A DNA stretch of 64,000 nt from Massilibacillus massiliensis (GCF_900086705.1 NZ_LT575483.1:2325894-2389893); one strand, 5' to 3'. Numbered from the stretch's first letter, positions 4,971-14,739 are shown. Translations and numbers: made by a program. The notes: generated by a model not told the origin, from the letters alone.

Positions 4971-7910
4971 ATGAGAAAACAAATCCAAAAACTTATTGCA
5001 GAAGAAGATTACAATCATCCGTATACGGATACTGAACTTTGCAAAAAGCTTTCAGTCAGCAGAGAATATGTGACATTACTTCGCAAAGAATTAAAAATTT
5101 TGGATTCAAGAGAACGTAAACAAGTTTATATTTGTGAAGAAATTAAGCAGATGTTGTTGAGTAAAGCGAGTCTATCTAATCAGGAAATACGAGATCAATT
5201 ACAACAAAAAGGATATTCCATCTCAACGTATTTGCTCCAAAAATATATAACTGATATGGAATCTCAGCGTTTTTGTAATGATTTAGTTCCTGCATTGTCA
5301 GAAGAAGAGGTTGACAGAGAAGAAAAAGAAAAGTCTTATCACTCTTTTGAAAATTTAGTTGGCGCCAGAGGCAGCTTAGACACACAGATTCAACAGGCTA
5401 AGGCAACCATGTTATATCCACCGCATGGACTGCATTGTTTAATTGTTGGTGAGACGGGTGTCGGCAAGAGCGAGTTAGCAGAAGCAATGTATCACTTTGC
5501 ACTGGAAGCTGAATGCTTGCCAAAACAAGCACCTTTTAATGTATTTAATTGTGCTGATTATGCTGAAAATTCCCAACTTTTGATTACGCAGCTTTTTGGT
5601 TGTGTAAAAGGTGCTTATACGGGAGCTGTAACAGATCGTAAAGGATTGATTGAGCAAACAGACGGTGGAATTTTGTTTTTAGATGAGGTGCATAGGCTTT
5701 CTTCAGAAGGGCAGGAAATGCTGTTTCAATTAATTGATAAGGGCCATTTCCGCAGACTCGGTGAAACGGATGCCGTCAGACAGGCAAAGGTACAATTGAT
5801 TGCGGCAACCACAGAAAATATTGAAACCAGTCTTTTAACTACATTTAAACGGCGAATTCCAATGTTGATTAATATTCCTCCGTTAGAGGATCGGCCGCTG
5901 ACAGAGCGCTTGCAGCTTATACAACGATTTTTCAGCTATGAGTCAACGCGTATGAATGCAAAATTGCAGGTTTCGATCGATGTTATAAAGGCTTATCTAC
6001 TGTATGAGTGCAAGGGAAATATCGGCCAGCTTAAAAGTGATATTCAGGTGACTTGCGCCAAGAGTTTCTTATCCTATGTAACAAAGAAGGAAAAAGTCGT
6101 TAAAGTAGATCTGCAGAGTTTAAGCCTGTATGTAAAAAAAGGTTTGTTAAAAATACAGAGTAAAAGACATGAGTTAGAGGCAATTGTTTGGAAAGATTTC
6201 TATATTGAACCTAACCAATGGCAGGATCCTATCGCATTGGAAGATGATGCCTACAGTTTTCCTAAAGAATTTTATGGCTATATTGAAAGTGTGCATACGG
6301 AGTATATGCAGCAAGGGATGGATGAAAAGCAAATCAGACGACTGATCGGTGAAGAGATTGAGCAAAAGTTGCAGCATGTAATTTCCCATATTAAACGTCG
6401 GTTGGCACCACTGACCTTGGAAGAGGTATCTAAAGTAATTGGCAGTGAAGTCATTTATTTAGCACAAGATATTTTAAAAATCGCTGAAGCCGAGCTTGGT
6501 AAGTTAGACGAATCTTTAGTTTATTGTCTGGCTATTCATTTAAATGCAACATTTACTCGACTTAGCCAAGGCAAAAAGATCATCAATCCAAATTTAGAAG
6601 ATGTAAAAAGAAAGTTTCGTTTAGAGTATCAAGTCGCTGAAAAAATGGTTGATTTAATTAAAGTGCGTTACAAGATTGAACTGCCAGAAGATGAAATTAG
6701 TTATATTGCATTATATCTGCATGGCAATGAGCAAGAAGAGGAAGGCAATGTCGGTGTTGTCGTAGCTACGCATGGAAATGTTGGTAGCAATATGCTCGAG
6801 ATTGCAAATAAATTGCTCAATGTGACACACGGTAAATCCTTCAACATGAGTTTCGAAGAAAGTCCGCGTGATGCGCTTGATCGTCTAACCGAGGTGATCA
6901 AGAGTGCCGATGAGGGCAAAGGTGTTTTGATGTTGGTAGATCTAGGGTCTTTATTGACATTTGGCGAAATCATTCAGACGCGTACCAAGATTAAAGTTGA
7001 AACTGTGGATCGAGTGGATACGGTCATGGTGATTGAAGCCTTAAGACGTAGTATTCTACCCGGTTCAAATTTAACAGATATGGTCAGCGGGATTGAAAGT
7101 TTAAATTATCTTTTTCCTAAGACTCGCCCACAGGCACCAGTTGTTTTACGAAAGAAAGCAATTATTACAATATGTTTTACTGGTGAAGGGGTAGCACTTT
7201 ATTGTGCCGGACATATTAAGAAGATTTTTGGTGACCGTTTGCAAGGCATTACATTTTTGAATGTTGGCATAATTGGTCGTCACGATATCTATAAGCAGAT
7301 TCAACAGATCTTAATGCAATATGATGTGATTATGATTATTGGTAGTGTAGATCCGCAACTGCAGGGAATTCCTTATATTTCGGTGCATGAACTTTCAACA
7401 AAACAAGGGAATGAACGGTTGGCGTATTTATTAAATGAAGCTGCTGCGTCGCCGGCATTTTTGGAGAAGAAAACCACTTTGGTGCCGGAAGTTGTACAAA
7501 AGGCAAAAGTGATGATGTTGGGAAAAGAAAAATACACAAAATCTCAAATTTTAGAAAAAATGTGCAAAATCCTTGCGGATGAAAATTATGTAAGGAACGG
7601 CTATGGAAAAGCAGTATTGGAACGAGAAAAGATGGGCGTATATTTAATTAATCAAAAGGTTGCGTTGCCTCATGCGGACAGTTCCTATGTAAAAGAATCC
7701 GTAGTGTTCATTGCAAAGGCGGAGACGCCGATTGTTTGGGCGGGAAAAACAACCACGCGATTGATATGTTTGCTTGCTCTTGATATTCATGGTAAAGATG
7801 GGATTCGTTATCTATATGAGCGGTTTCAAAACGACGAAGTCATAGCTTTGATGGAAGCCGCAACAACAGAACAGGAACTAAGGGAGGCATTAGTTTACAA
7901 TGCAAATTAA
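4971..7910 (+). CDS. LevR-type sigma-54 activator with PTS regulatory domains
   Basis: About 979 residues from ATG 4971, preferred over 4968 for spacing to AGGAGGG. Domains in order: N-terminal HTH segments (1-110); AAA+ sigma-54 activator with Walker A GETGVGKS (about 159), GAYTGA loop (about 213) and Walker B GGILFLDE; PRD with candidate His about 521 and 582; mannose-type EIIA-like domain (ATHGNVGS, His about 601); EIIB-like segment (ICFTGEGVALY); and a fructose-type EIIA domain with ALPHAD (His about 901). Phosphorylation by HPr and the cognate EII would set its activity. Its last 11 bases overlap the IIA gene, and a perfect -24/-12 promoter lies upstream. Confidence 0.9.
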   Translation: MRKQIQKLIAEEDYNHPYTDTELCKKLSVSREYVTLLRKELKILDSRERKQVYICEEIKQMLLSKASLSNQEIRDQLQQKGYSISTYLLQKYITDMESQRFCNDLVPALSEEEVDREEKEKSYHSFENLVGARGSLDTQIQQAKATMLYPPHGLHCLIVGETGVGKSELAEAMYHFALEAECLPKQAPFNVFNCADYAENSQLLITQLFGCVKGAYTGAVTDRKGLIEQTDGGILFLDEVHRLSSEGQEMLFQLIDKGHFRRLGETDAVRQAKVQLIAATTENIETSLLTTFKRRIPMLINIPPLEDRPLTERLQLIQRFFSYESTRMNAKLQVSIDVIKAYLLYECKGNIGQLKSDIQVTCAKSFLSYVTKKEKVVKVDLQSLSLYVKKGLLKIQSKRHELEAIVWKDFYIEPNQWQDPIALEDDAYSFPKEFYGYIESVHTEYMQQGMDEKQIRRLIGEEIEQKLQHVISHIKRRLAPLTLEEVSKVIGSEVIYLAQDILKIAEAELGKLDESLVYCLAIHLNATFTRLSQGKKIINPNLEDVKRKFRLEYQVAEKMVDLIKVRYKIELPEDEISYIALYLHGNEQEEEGNVGVVVATHGNVGSNMLEIANKLLNVTHGKSFNMSFEESPRDALDRLTEVIKSADEGKGVLMLVDLGSLLTFGEIIQTRTKIKVETVDRVDTVMVIEALRRSILPGSNLTDMVSGIESLNYLFPKTRPQAPVVLRKKAIITICFTGEGVALYCAGHIKKIFGDRLQGITFLNVGIIGRHDIYKQIQQILMQYDVIMIIGSVDPQLQGIPYISVHELSTKQGNERLAYLLNEAAASPAFLEKKTTLVPEVVQKAKVMMLGKEKYTKSQILEKMCKILADENYVRNGYGKAVLEREKMGVYLINQKVALPHADSSYVKESVVFIAKAETPIVWAGKTTTRLICLLALDIHGKDGIRYLYERFQNDEVIALMEAATTEQELREALVYNAN

Positions 7911-8373
7911 AATTGAAGAAAATTTAATTATGCTTGATCTTGATGGTCAAGCGAATGTAGATGTTTTATCACAGATGGCGGATAATCTATGCCAGGCTGG
8001 ATATGTTAAAGAAAGCTATAAAGACGCGGTGATTGCCCGAGAAAAAGTTTTTGCTACAGGGCTGCCGACGGTCAGTTACGGTGTAGCGATTCCGCATACA
8101 GATATCGTGCATGTAAATAAGCCAACGATCTGTATTGCCAGACTCAAACATGATGTGGATTTTGTCATTATGGGTGAAGAGTCAGAAACAGTCGCTATAA
8201 AGTTGGTATTTATGTTGGCAATGAATGAACAGCATGCACAATTGAGTGTATTACAAAAATTGATGGGCCTTTTACAGGATAATGAAGCATTGACTTATCT
8301 TGCAACAGAAGATGACAAGCATAAGATCAAAGCGTTTATTATAGAAAAATTAAACGTAGAGGGGGGTGAATGA
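7900..8373 (+). CDS. PTS IIA component, fructose/galactitol type
   Basis: 157 residues of the EIIA type 2 fold. The phospho-accepting histidine is in YGVAIPHTDIVHV. It relays phosphate from HPr to the IIB protein encoded next. It overlaps the activator gene by 11 bases and is followed within one base by IIB, so translation is likely coupled. Family similarity is to GatA-like single-domain IIA proteins; substrate must be inferred from the IIC and dehydrogenase partners. Confidence 0.88.
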   Translation: MQIKIEENLIMLDLDGQANVDVLSQMADNLCQAGYVKESYKDAVIAREKVFATGLPTVSYGVAIPHTDIVHVNKPTICIARLKHDVDFVIMGEESETVAIKLVFMLAMNEQHAQLSVLQKLMGLLQDNEALTYLATEDDKHKIKAFIIEKLNVEGGE

Positions 8374-8374
8374 T

Positions 8375-8659
8375 ATGACAAAGAAAGTTGTCCTTGTCGC
8401 TTGTGGAACAGGAATTGCTACATCAACAGTTGTTTCCGATGCTGTAGATAAAATAGCCAAAGAAAACAAAATTGACGTAGAAATCATTCAATGTAAAATT
8501 ATGGAGGTTCCTGGATATCAGGAACGTGCAGACTTATTAGTGACTACGACGGTTGCAGGAAAAGATTATCCTTTTCCAGTCATTAATGCAAGATCATTTT
8601 TAACGGGAATTGGACTTGATAAAGTCAAAGCGGAAATTTTAGAAGAATTAAAAAAGTAA
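8375..8659 (+). CDS. PTS IIB component, galactitol type
   Basis: 94 residues from ATG 8375, with a G-rich ribosome site (AGGGGGG) eight bases upstream; GTG 8366 is possible but lies on that site. The N-terminal VVLVACGTGIATSTVV carries the phospho-cysteine typical of GatB-like IIB proteins. It passes phosphate from IIA to the sugar alcohol bound by IIC. Cytoplasmic. Confidence 0.9.
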   Translation: MTKKVVLVACGTGIATSTVVSDAVDKIAKENKIDVEIIQCKIMEVPGYQERADLLVTTTVAGKDYPFPVINARSFLTGIGLDKVKAEILEELKK

Positions 8660-8678
8660 AAATATCTAGAATCAAGAA

Positions 8679-8715
8679 GGTATGCTGAGTTTGCCTTTGT
8701 GTGATTCGGCATACC
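8679..8715 (+). other. Intercistronic hairpin between IIB and IIC
   Basis: GGTATGC (8679-8685) pairs with GCATACC (8709-8715), and five further pairs including G-T extend it. No T tract follows, so it is more likely an mRNA processing or stability element, or a partial barrier, than a terminator. Confidence 0.5.
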
Positions 8716-8747
8716 ATAAGAACGATATATGGGAGGTAGCGAACATA

Positions 8748-10013
8748 ATGACAGATTTAATTCCTATGTTTCAGGCATTCTTAGGTCTAGGAGCTACAGT
8801 AATTCTACCAGTTGCAATTTTTCTACTGGGTCTTGCTTTTGGTCAAAAACCAGGGAAGGCATTCCGTTCCGGTTTGACAATTGGGGTAGGTTTTACAGGG
8901 ATTTTCTTGGTAGTTGGTTTACTCGTTGATAATTTGGGTCCTGCTGCACAGGCCATGGTTAAAAACTTTGGTTTACAGCTGCACATTATCGATATTGGTT
9001 GGCCGGGAGCAGCAAGTATCGCTTGGGCGTCACCGGTAGCCGCATTGGTATTGCCAGTGGGTCTTTTAGTGAATGCGATTATGCTGATAACAAAAACAAC
9101 AAAGACAATGGACGTTGATATTTGGAATTATTGGCATTTTACATTCATGGGTGCATTCGTATATGCGCTTTCTGGCAGTCTTATGCAAGCAATGATTGCA
9201 GCAGTTCTTTTTGAGATTGTTGTGTTGAAAATTGCTGACTGGACCGCTCCGTATATGGAGAAGTATTTTGATCTTCCAGGGATTTCTGTTCCAACTGGTA
9301 GTACGGTTTCCTATGCACCAATCGGTATTCCGCTCATTTGGTTGATTCAAAAAATTCCAGTGATTAAAGATTTGAAAGCGGATCCAGAAAGTATTCAGAA
9401 AAAGTTTGGTATTTTCGGTGAGCCAATTTTCATGGGACTAATTTTAGGTTTAATTCTAGGAGCATTGGCTGGTTATGGTCCTGGTGAAATGGTAAAAGTC
9501 GGCATCGCAATGGCAGCGGTTATGATACTTATGCCAAGAATGGTAAGACTTTTAATGGAAGGTCTTATTCCTATCTCTGAATCGGCAAGAGAGTTTTTAA
9601 CAAAACGTTTTGGCGAAGATGCAAATATTTATATTGGTTTAGATGCAGCTGTTACCACAGGGCATCCAGCAGTTATTGCTACGGCACTAATTCTTGTGCC
9701 AATCACGATCTTATTAGCTGTTATTTTACCAGGAAATAATGTATTACCATTTGGTGATTTGGCGACGATTCCATTTATCGTGGCAATGATTGTAGCAGCG
9801 GCACGCGGTAATATTGTGCATTCCGTACTTGCTGGTGCAGTCGTAATTAGTATGTCGCTTCTAATGGCTACAGCAGTTGCGCAATTCCATACACAAATGG
9901 GTATCGCAGCAAACTTCAAAATGCCAGAAGGAACGGCGTTGATTTCTAGTATTGACCAAGGTGGTAATCTAATACACTTTGTAATTTATCAAATTTTCGT
10001 TTTATTTAATTAA
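8748..10013 (+). CDS. PTS IIC component, galactitol (GatC) family
   Basis: 421 residues from ATG 8748 with GGGAGG upstream. Strongly hydrophobic with about ten membrane segments. GatC-family features include an N-terminal ILPVAIFLLGLAFG, a polar loop around WNYWHFTFMGAF and a late VTTGHPAVIATALI segment. It is the membrane channel and substrate-binding unit that phosphorylates a polyol during uptake. Together with the pentose-phosphate enzymes downstream, a pentitol such as arabitol is favoured over galactitol, because no tagatose-phosphate kinase or aldolase is present. Confidence 0.88.
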   Translation: MTDLIPMFQAFLGLGATVILPVAIFLLGLAFGQKPGKAFRSGLTIGVGFTGIFLVVGLLVDNLGPAAQAMVKNFGLQLHIIDIGWPGAASIAWASPVAALVLPVGLLVNAIMLITKTTKTMDVDIWNYWHFTFMGAFVYALSGSLMQAMIAAVLFEIVVLKIADWTAPYMEKYFDLPGISVPTGSTVSYAPIGIPLIWLIQKIPVIKDLKADPESIQKKFGIFGEPIFMGLILGLILGALAGYGPGEMVKVGIAMAAVMILMPRMVRLLMEGLIPISESAREFLTKRFGEDANIYIGLDAAVTTGHPAVIATALILVPITILLAVILPGNNVLPFGDLATIPFIVAMIVAAARGNIVHSVLAGAVVISMSLLMATAVAQFHTQMGIAANFKMPEGTALISSIDQGGNLIHFVIYQIFVLFN

Positions 10014-10029
10014 GCAGGCGACGCAATCG

Positions 10030-10059
10030 GCGCCGTCAAGTTCAAATCCTTGATGGCGC
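10030..10059 (+). other. Intercistronic hairpin after IIC
   Basis: GCGCCGTCAAG (10030-10040) pairs with CTTGATGGCGC (10049-10059), one G-T pair, then TAATTTT. The T tract is weak, so partial termination or mRNA stabilisation is as likely as full termination. Confidence 0.5.
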
Positions 10060-10099
10060 TAATTTTGCTTACAAATCTTTTTAGGGGGAAGTGTAATTC

Positions 10100-11140
10100 A
10101 TGAAAGCAGCTGTAATTTATGGAACTGGTGATATTCGTTATGACGATATCGCAGATCCAAAGTGTGGAGCGGATGATGTCATTGTTCAGGTTAGTGCCTG
10201 TGGAATTTGTGGCTCAGACAGCCCGCGGATTTTAAAAGACTGGAAATATCCTGTCCCGGGTGTACCAGGTCATGAATTTGCCGGAAAAATTGTTGAAGTC
10301 GGTAAAAATGTTAAGAACTTTTCAGATGGAGATGCAGTTGTCGCACAACCGTTGATTCCATGTAAATCATGTCATAATTGTAAATCAGGATTTTATTCAG
10401 TATGCGATGATATTACGATGCTGGGTGCGGATGTTCCTGGTGGTTATGCAGAATATGTAAAAGTACCTGCGTCCAATACGCTGAAAATCGGTGATATCAA
10501 TTTACAGCACGCAGCTTTAATTGAACCTTGTGCTGTAGCACTTTATGGCGTACTTGGAATTGAACCAAAACTTGGTGATACAGTTGCGATACTGGGTATG
10601 GGAACAATTGGTCAGCTTGTTTTACAATGGTGCAAGATCTATGGTGTTCATCGTGTGATTGCGGTTGATATTTCTGAAAAAAAACTTGCTGAAGCAAAAG
10701 CATTAGGTGCTGATTATTGTATTAATGGCCTTAAATCTGATGTTGAAAAAGAAATATTGGAATTAACAGACGGTTTTGGCGTTGATATTGCAATGGAAAC
10801 CGCTGGATCTAAAATCACGCAGGAACAATGTCTTCTTGTTACCAAAAAACGCGGTAAAATTGGCTATTTAGGTATTGCTAGAACGGATATCTTATTAAAG
10901 GAAAAATCGTTTGAAAGTATTTTCCGTCATGAACTGACATTAAAAGGTTTTTGGAATTCTTATACTGCACCATTTCCAGGCGCTGCATGGGAGAAAAGCA
11001 TTGCCTATATCCAAGATGGCAGAATTGAACTTGAAAAGTTGATTTCACATCGTTTTCCATTAAAGGATGTACAAGATGTATTTAAAATGATTCAAAGCCG
11101 CAGTGAGGAATACAATAAAATCTTACTGGTTGTTAAATAA
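10100..11140 (+). CDS. Zinc-dependent polyol-phosphate dehydrogenase (GatD-like)
   Basis: 346 residues of the zinc medium-chain dehydrogenase family. The catalytic zinc Cys lies in CGICGSDSPRI, GHEFAG gives the next ligand, and the structural zinc cysteines are in CKSCHNCKSGFYSVC. The NAD(P) Rossmann motif is AILGMGTIGQLV with acidic DIS after the second strand, favouring NAD. GSDSPRI and the FWNSYTAPFPG stretch resemble galactitol-1-phosphate 5-dehydrogenase. It probably oxidises the phosphorylated polyol delivered by the PTS to a ketose phosphate. Confidence 0.85.
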   Translation: MKAAVIYGTGDIRYDDIADPKCGADDVIVQVSACGICGSDSPRILKDWKYPVPGVPGHEFAGKIVEVGKNVKNFSDGDAVVAQPLIPCKSCHNCKSGFYSVCDDITMLGADVPGGYAEYVKVPASNTLKIGDINLQHAALIEPCAVALYGVLGIEPKLGDTVAILGMGTIGQLVLQWCKIYGVHRVIAVDISEKKLAEAKALGADYCINGLKSDVEKEILELTDGFGVDIAMETAGSKITQEQCLLVTKKRGKIGYLGIARTDILLKEKSFESIFRHELTLKGFWNSYTAPFPGAAWEKSIAYIQDGRIELEKLISHRFPLKDVQDVFKMIQSRSEEYNKILLVVK

Positions 11141-11152
11141 CAGGAGGAAAAC

Positions 11153-11977
11153 ATGGATACAAAGCAATTAAAGAAAAACGCTTTAAATGCACGTGTAAGT
11201 ATTATGAAAATGCTTGCAGAATCAGGATCAGGGCATCCGGGCGGGTCGCTTTCGATGATCGACATTTTGACGGTGCTCTATTTTGATAAGATGAATGTAA
11301 AAGTATCCGATCCTAAATGGCAGGATCGCGATCGCTTTGTTTTGTCAAAAGGGCATGGGGCACCTGGGCTTTATGCAGTGCTTGCGGAAAAAGGTTTTTT
11401 CCCGAAAGAAGAGCTGCTCAAACTTCGTAAATGCGGTTCTATGCTGCAAGGGCATCCCGATATGAAGGGAACACCGGGCATTGATATGTCGACAGGATCT
11501 TTAGGGCAAGGATTATCGGCGGCAAATGGTATGGCAATTGCCGGGAAATTGGATCGAAAAGAGTATCGTGTATATACGATTGTAGGAGATGGCGAGATTC
11601 AAGAAGGTCAGATTTGGGAAGCTGCGATGAGTAGTTCTCACTATCAACTTGATAATCTCACACTTTTTGTTGATCATAATGGATTTCAAATTGATGGTTC
11701 TAATGATGAAGTTATGACAGTAAATCCAATTCCTGATAAGTTTAGAGCTTTCGGCTGGAATGTGATAGAGATTGACGGACACGATTTTAATCAAATCGGT
11801 GCAGCGATTGATATGGCAAAGACGGTAAAGGGAAAACCAACGGCTATTGTTGCTGAGACAGTAAAAGGCAAGGGCGTTTCTTTCATGGAGCATCAGGTTG
11901 GCTGGCATGGCAAAGCTCCAAGTTTGCAGCAGCGTGATCAAGCGGTGGAGGAATTGGAAAGAGGTGCTGAAAAATGA
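11153..11977 (+). CDS. Transketolase, N-terminal (TPP-binding) subunit
   Basis: 274 residues corresponding to the first third of transketolase. GSGHPGGSLSMID near the start and the thiamine diphosphate motif GDGEIQEGQIWEA through DHNGFQIDG are clear. It forms an active enzyme with the next gene, which overlaps it by four bases (ATGA). This split form is common in anaerobes. In this operon it would move two-carbon units from xylulose 5-phosphate. Confidence 0.93.
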   Translation: MDTKQLKKNALNARVSIMKMLAESGSGHPGGSLSMIDILTVLYFDKMNVKVSDPKWQDRDRFVLSKGHGAPGLYAVLAEKGFFPKEELLKLRKCGSMLQGHPDMKGTPGIDMSTGSLGQGLSAANGMAIAGKLDRKEYRVYTIVGDGEIQEGQIWEAAMSSSHYQLDNLTLFVDHNGFQIDGSNDEVMTVNPIPDKFRAFGWNVIEIDGHDFNQIGAAIDMAKTVKGKPTAIVAETVKGKGVSFMEHQVGWHGKAPSLQQRDQAVEELERGAEK

Positions 11978-12900
11978 GTGGTGTTGCGACAAGAGAGTCC
12001 TACGGAAAGCTGTTACAAGAAGATTTAAGTAAAAATCCGAAGATCGTTGTATTAGATGCAGATTTGGGAAATGCAACGAAATCCATAAACTTTAAAAAGG
12101 TTTGCCCTGAACGGTTTTTTGATATGGGAATTGCAGAGCAAGACATGATGGGAACGGCAGCTGGATTGGCCACATGCGGAAAGATTCCAATTGCGAGTAC
12201 TTTTGCGATGTTCGCTGCTGGACGTGCTTTTGAACAGGTTCGTAATTCAATTGCTTATCCAAATCTCAATGTGAAAATTGTAGCAACTCATGCTGGGGTA
12301 ACAGTAGGGGAAGATGGTGGCAGTCATCAGGCCATTGAAGATATTTCATTGATGCGCAGCATTCCAAATATGACGGTAATCAATCCATCTGATGGCAAGG
12401 AAGCAGAAGAAGCAATTAAAGCCGCGGTAGAATATTACGGTCCAGTTTATATTCGACTTGGCAGAGCAGCAACTCCGGATTTACACGGCCCAGGATATGA
12501 ATTTAATTGGGGTAAAGGTGAGGTTTTACAAGAAGGCAAAGATGTGGGGATCATTGCAACAGGAATTATGGTAGCTAAGGCATTAGAAGCTGCAAAACAA
12601 TTAAAAGAGCAAGGCATAGAGGCTAGAGTGATTAACATTCATACGATTAAGCCGCTGGATGAAGCGTTGATTATAGAAACCGCAAAGTTGACCGGTAAAA
12701 TTGTTACAGCAGAAGAACATAGTGTAATCGGAGGACTTGGTTCAGCAGTGAGTGAAGTTGTATCTAAAAACCATCCGGTAAAGATGGCTATGGTTGGCGT
12801 GCAAGATCAATTTGGATGTTCCGGATCACCAAAAGATTTGTTGGAAAAGTTCGGTTTGCTTGAGAGCGATATTGTAAAGGCAGTCGTATCCCTTAAATAG
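11974..12900 (+). CDS. Transketolase, C-terminal subunit
   Basis: 308 residues with the pyrimidine-binding and C-terminal transketolase domains: FDMGIAEQDMMGTAAGLA carries the conserved activating Glu, followed by STFAMFAAGRAFEQVRNSIAYPN and THAGVTVGEDGGSHQAIED. It pairs with the product of the overlapping upstream gene to make the complete enzyme. Confidence 0.93.
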   Translation: MSGVATRESYGKLLQEDLSKNPKIVVLDADLGNATKSINFKKVCPERFFDMGIAEQDMMGTAAGLATCGKIPIASTFAMFAAGRAFEQVRNSIAYPNLNVKIVATHAGVTVGEDGGSHQAIEDISLMRSIPNMTVINPSDGKEAEEAIKAAVEYYGPVYIRLGRAATPDLHGPGYEFNWGKGEVLQEGKDVGIIATGIMVAKALEAAKQLKEQGIEARVINIHTIKPLDEALIIETAKLTGKIVTAEEHSVIGGLGSAVSEVVSKNHPVKMAMVGVQDQFGCSGSPKDLLEKFGLLESDIVKAVVSLK

Positions 12901-12966
12901 TAACAACAAAAGAGCGTATGCGCGATTTGGAGAATTGAGTTAATTTGATTTAATGGAGGGAAAATA

Positions 12967-13998
12967 ATGAAAGCATTAGTAAAAACGGCTTTAGGTGAAG
13001 GAAACTTGGAAGTGCTTGATCGAGATGAACCACAAATAAATGATGATCAGGTAAAAATTAAAGTCAAGTATGCGGGCATCTGTGGCTCTGATTTGCATAC
13101 TTATGAAGGACATTATAAGGTTGCTGCTCCTGTAACTCTCGGACATGAATTTTCTGGTGAAGTTGTGGAAGTCGGTGCCAATGTGAAAAACTTTAAAGCT
13201 GGCGATCGGGTTACTTCTGAGACAACATTTGAAATTTGTGGTACGTGCAGATATTGTAAGGAAAAGAAATATAATCTTTGTTCAACGCGTAAGGGATTGG
13301 GAACACAGCAAAATGGTGCGTTTACAAACTATATTATTGCGCGCAAGGAAAGTGTTCATTTATTGCCGGAAAATGTGACTTATCTTGATGCATCCATTAC
13401 AGAAGCGGCAGCTTGTGCTTATCATGGTGTTGCTAAAGCAAAGATTGAGAAAGATGATATCGTGCTTGTATTAGGGCCTGGTCCAATCGGACTATTAGTG
13501 GCACAGGTTGTCAGAGCCAAGGGCGGAAAAGTTGTGATGACTGGTCTTACTAAGGATGCAAAACGTCTTGACGAAGCGAAGGCGTTGGGGGTTGCTTATA
13601 CGATTGATGTACAGACGGAAAGTCCAAGAGAAATCATTGATAAATTAACCGATGGCTATGGCGCAGACGTATGCTTTGATTGTACTGGTGCAGTACCTTC
13701 CATGCAAATGGGAATGGATTTGCTGAGAAAGCAAGGACAGTATGTTCAAGTTGGAATTTTTGCAAAAGATGAAGTTGTTGTTGATTTTTCAAAAATCATT
13801 CAAAAAGAACTTGTAGTTACAGGAAGCCGCAGTCAGAATACACATGATTGGGAGCCTACCCTTGCACTGATGAATAGTGGAGCGATCAAAGCGAGTGCAA
13901 TGGTTACGCATAAGATGAAAATTGATGAGTGGGATAAAGCCTATCAGCTTTTAAAAAGCGGAGAAGCGATTAAAATAGCCCTAGAACCATTAGATTAG
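12967..13998 (+). CDS. Zinc-dependent polyol dehydrogenase (sorbitol dehydrogenase-like)
   Basis: 343 residues, second zinc medium-chain dehydrogenase of the operon. Catalytic site CGSDLHTYEGH and GHEFSGEV, structural zinc cysteines CGTCRYCKEKKYNLC, and Rossmann motif LVLGPGPIGLLVAQ. It is clearly diverged from the first dehydrogenase, suggesting oxidation at another carbon, or on another pentitol or its phosphate. The preceding gap (12901-12966) shows no terminator. Confidence 0.85.
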   Translation: MKALVKTALGEGNLEVLDRDEPQINDDQVKIKVKYAGICGSDLHTYEGHYKVAAPVTLGHEFSGEVVEVGANVKNFKAGDRVTSETTFEICGTCRYCKEKKYNLCSTRKGLGTQQNGAFTNYIIARKESVHLLPENVTYLDASITEAAACAYHGVAKAKIEKDDIVLVLGPGPIGLLVAQVVRAKGGKVVMTGLTKDAKRLDEAKALGVAYTIDVQTESPREIIDKLTDGYGADVCFDCTGAVPSMQMGMDLLRKQGQYVQVGIFAKDEVVVDFSKIIQKELVVTGSRSQNTHDWEPTLALMNSGAIKASAMVTHKMKIDEWDKAYQLLKSGEAIKIALEPLD

Positions 13999-14252
13999 AA
14001 AAATGTGACTGTTGATTTCGGCCGGATGATACAGTAAAAGAGAATAGTTACCATATTGAGCTCAATAGATGGTTTATTTTAATAAAAGAGAATATGAACG
14101 GAGAAAGATGTTCCGGTTTAAATAGAATCAAAGAATACGTGTTTTGATCGTATTTAAAACAAACTTAGTGATGTGTCTTGATCTTGATACTGTTAGGTCA
14201 GAAAAACCTTGCAATCATGATTGAAGTGAAGTTTTAGATGGGGGTGAGAAGA

Positions 14253-14708
14253 TTGGTGAAGACGGTGGTAATTGGCAGTGATCATGCTGGATTTTTGGTG
14301 AAGCAGGACTTGATCAAGAGATTGACAGCAAATGGCTTTGTCGTTGAAGATAAGGGGACGCATAGTGAAGAATCAGCAGATTTTTCCCCGATTGCTAGAG
14401 AAGTTGCGGAAACTGTTGCGAAAGATGAGAATAAACAAGGAATTTTAGTTTGCGGTACGGGAATCGGAATGTCCATTATGGCAAATAAAGTTCCGGGAAT
14501 ACGTGCAGCATTGGTGCATGATCTTTTTTCTGCAAAAGCAACACGTGAACACAATAATACCAATGTGTTATGTATGGGAGCACGGATTATTTCTTCGGCT
14601 ATGGCTTGGGAAATTGTCTCTGTCTGGTTGCACACGGATTTCTTAGGCGGGAAACACGAGAAACGTATTCAATATATTGCTGATTATGAAAATCATCGAA
14701 ATGAATAG
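14253..14708 (+). CDS. rpiB: Ribose-5-phosphate isomerase B family protein
   Basis: 151 residues of the RpiB/LacAB family. The N-terminal VVIGSDHAGFLVK and the catalytic Cys region GILVCGTGIGMSIMANK are diagnostic. It interconverts ribose and ribulose 5-phosphate, or a related aldose/ketose phosphate. TTG 14253 is preferred because GGGGGTGA lies at the right distance; ATG 14238 lacks a ribosome site. It lies 254 bases after the second dehydrogenase, so it may have its own promoter, but it fits the pentitol operon. Confidence 0.88.
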   Translation: MVKTVVIGSDHAGFLVKQDLIKRLTANGFVVEDKGTHSEESADFSPIAREVAETVAKDENKQGILVCGTGIGMSIMANKVPGIRAALVHDLFSAKATREHNNTNVLCMGARIISSAMAWEIVSVWLHTDFLGGKHEKRIQYIADYENHRNE

Positions 14709-14739
14709 TAAATATCCAGTTTCATTTATTTTTAAAGTT

